From: an uncultured Methanobrevibacter sp.
GTDB taxonomy: Archaea; Methanobacteriota; Methanobacteria; Methanobacteriales; Methanobacteriaceae
Direction of reading: 5' to 3'
DNA: 57,263 nt
Assembly (NCBI RefSeq): GCF_947170395.1
Contig: NZ_CAMVTE010000015.1
Coordinates: forward strand, 1-57,263
Below the pieces are notes generated by a model that did no database searches, was not told the DNA's origin, and saw nothing but the letters and a program-made list of their open reading frames with translations. A program made the translations under genes and the position numbers. Of the stretch, positions 56,287-57,263 are shown piece after piece. Each line of letters opens with the position of its first letter. The stretch's first letter is position 1.

Positions 56287-57228
56287 ATGAAAAAGGATTC
56301 TAAATTTTTTAAATATATTATTTTAACTGATCCTGGAAGTTTGTCAATGACAGAAAGAATGGGCATTATTCTCATTCCTTTAATTTTTATAACTTGCATG
56401 TTATTGCACATGTTCGTTACTTCCCATGAGGTTTTAATATTTTTATGGTTGTTTGGGATTTGGATATTTTTCATTGGTTTAGGTTACCCGTTAATCTATT
56501 TTGAAAAATATGAAGAAAAGTATGGTTGGTACTCCAAAATAAGGTTTGGATCTACCTATCAGATTATCTCCAAAACTCTTTCTTATCTAATTCCGGGACT
56601 GATAATAAATATTATATTTGTAGGTTTAATCCTTGAAAATACAATAAAAGCATCCTTAATTGCTTTTGCATTCTTACCTCCATTTTTAGCCTTATTTTTC
56701 AGGACTGATGTTTTCAACGACAATAGCTCCATTGAGGGCGATGAAATTATTTTTGGATATCATCCATCTGCATATGGATTATTGAGTTTGTTTTTAGGCA
56801 TTTATGGTTATCTGACTGTGGATAATTTATTGAATTCAAATTTTAACTTAGCAGTTATGCTATTCACCATAACAGTAATATTCCAAGTATTGCTTTTAAT
56901 TCCAGACAAATTAAACAAAGTTCTGTTTTTTGAAGTTAGGAGAATAAACGGCTTTTTAGCTTATATTGGTGTATTAATAATATGTTATGCGATATTATGC
57001 TTTTTTATCACCGGTGGTAATAATTTAACTGGAATTAACATTGATTTATCTTTTGAGGGTATTGTCCGAAAAGCTATCATGTGGGGAACAGGAATTCTTA
57101 TAGCAATTCTTTACATACGTAAAATTAAAGACATGACTCAAAAATAATATTCGAGAGGTCGGGTTTCACTTATGTTTTATTTTAATCTTGTGTTTTTGCA
57201 CAAAGTCGCACTTCAAAAATATTTATTA
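55929..57228. repeat. Segmental duplication, copy 2
   Basis: Diverged copy of 53129-54383: the upstream 200 bases, the gene at 56287 and the downstream CACTTCAAAAATATTTAT words all have counterparts. Homology stops just before the TTAC at 55929, which equals the hsp20-side end at 53129. Confidence 0.7.
56287..57147 (+). CDS. Membrane protein of unknown family, paralog 2
   Basis: 286 residues, about seven membrane helices, same plan as the gene at 53446 (LSMTERM, IRFGSTYQI, FRTDVFNDNSSIEGDEIIFGY, YGLLSLFLGIYGYL, FEVRRING, IRKIKDM). Divergence is wide, so the duplication is not recent, but the acidic loop is kept. No ribosome site is evident. Function unknown. Confidence 0.75.
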   Translation: MKKDSKFFKYIILTDPGSLSMTERMGIILIPLIFITCMLLHMFVTSHEVLIFLWLFGIWIFFIGLGYPLIYFEKYEEKYGWYSKIRFGSTYQIISKTLSYLIPGLIINIIFVGLILENTIKASLIAFAFLPPFLALFFRTDVFNDNSSIEGDEIIFGYHPSAYGLLSLFLGIYGYLTVDNLLNSNFNLAVMLFTITVIFQVLLLIPDKLNKVLFFEVRRINGFLAYIGVLIICYAILCFFITGGNNLTGINIDLSFEGIVRKAIMWGTGILIAILYIRKIKDMTQK

Positions 57229-57263
57229 TTAATGAAATTGAAATAAGATATTATAGGAATAAT
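57148..57263. other. Intergenic end of window with third TTGTG-N6-CACA site
   Basis: TTGTGTTTTTGCACA (57188-57202), identical to 28264-28278, then CAAAAATATTTATTA as TATA-like box (57212-57228). A gene just past the window would be driven from here. There is no frame in the remaining bases. Confidence 0.5.

Overview
The window reads as a chromosomal segment of a mesophilic hydrogenotrophic methanogen of the order Methanobacteriales, most like Methanobrevibacter (inference). Indicators are an MtrA-type corrinoid protein of methanogenesis, the F430 synthetase CfbE, a bifunctional NADP phosphatase/NAD kinase, archaeal aIF5A with pyruvoyl arginine decarboxylase, a GfcR-type PyrE-like regulator, several large secreted adhesin-like proteins, AT-rich DNA, TATA-type promoters and GGTGA/GGAGG ribosome binding sites. 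No rRNA, tRNA or CRISPR array was recognised.

Region 1 (1-3.0 kb) is a methyl-cycle operon: the 3' end of an adenosylhomocysteinase gene, a bacterial-type metK and a CofE-like gamma-glutamyl ligase. Region 2 (3.2-18.1 kb) is a surface and accessory region: a broken galU remnant, two beta-helix adhesins, intact galU, a complete but frameshifted IS1182-type element, a ROK protein and a 2287-residue Ig-repeat adhesin. Region 3 (18.2-22.1 kb) is a defence and decay zone: an XRE-ImmA/IrrE plus DUF4411 pair, an internally deleted alanine/Na+ symporter pseudogene, a second CofE-like gene about 91% identical to the first, and an orphan Panacea protein. Region 4 (22.1-27.6 kb) has an acyltransferase, a GT2/TagF-like fusion, a nitroreductase, a tandem-repeat coiled-coil protein and a PAP2 phosphatase.

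Region 5 (27.7-32.9 kb) has an orphan MtrA lacking a membrane anchor, then a four-gene set ending in an HsdS-like half subunit and an HsdM-like protein whose methyltransferase motifs are degraded. An ARPP-1-like/HIRAN pair faces it. Region 6 (32.9-44.4 kb) is mostly core metabolism: a K+/H+ antiporter; hemC, a Gfo/Idh enzyme and gfcR; cfbE with NADP phosphatase/NAD kinase; pdaD, aIF5A and agmatinase (polyamine and hypusine supply); and a NapH-like ferredoxin with a winged-helix regulator. Region 7 (44.4-53.1 kb) has a small zinc-ribbon cluster, a LOR/SDH enzyme with adenine deaminase, a DUF447 flavoprotein, a SIS isomerase, a DGC-type protein and Hsp20.

Region 8 (53.1-57.3 kb) is a segmental duplication: two paralogous membrane proteins with matching upstream and downstream non-coding DNA, with a Panacea antitoxin/RelE-like toxin pair between them. 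The strongest candidates for something undescribed are the catalytically degraded HsdM/HsdS operon with its structured leader, the anchorless MtrA, the duplicated membrane unit around the toxin-antitoxin pair, and a TTGTG-N6-CACA dyad shared by three intergenic regions.
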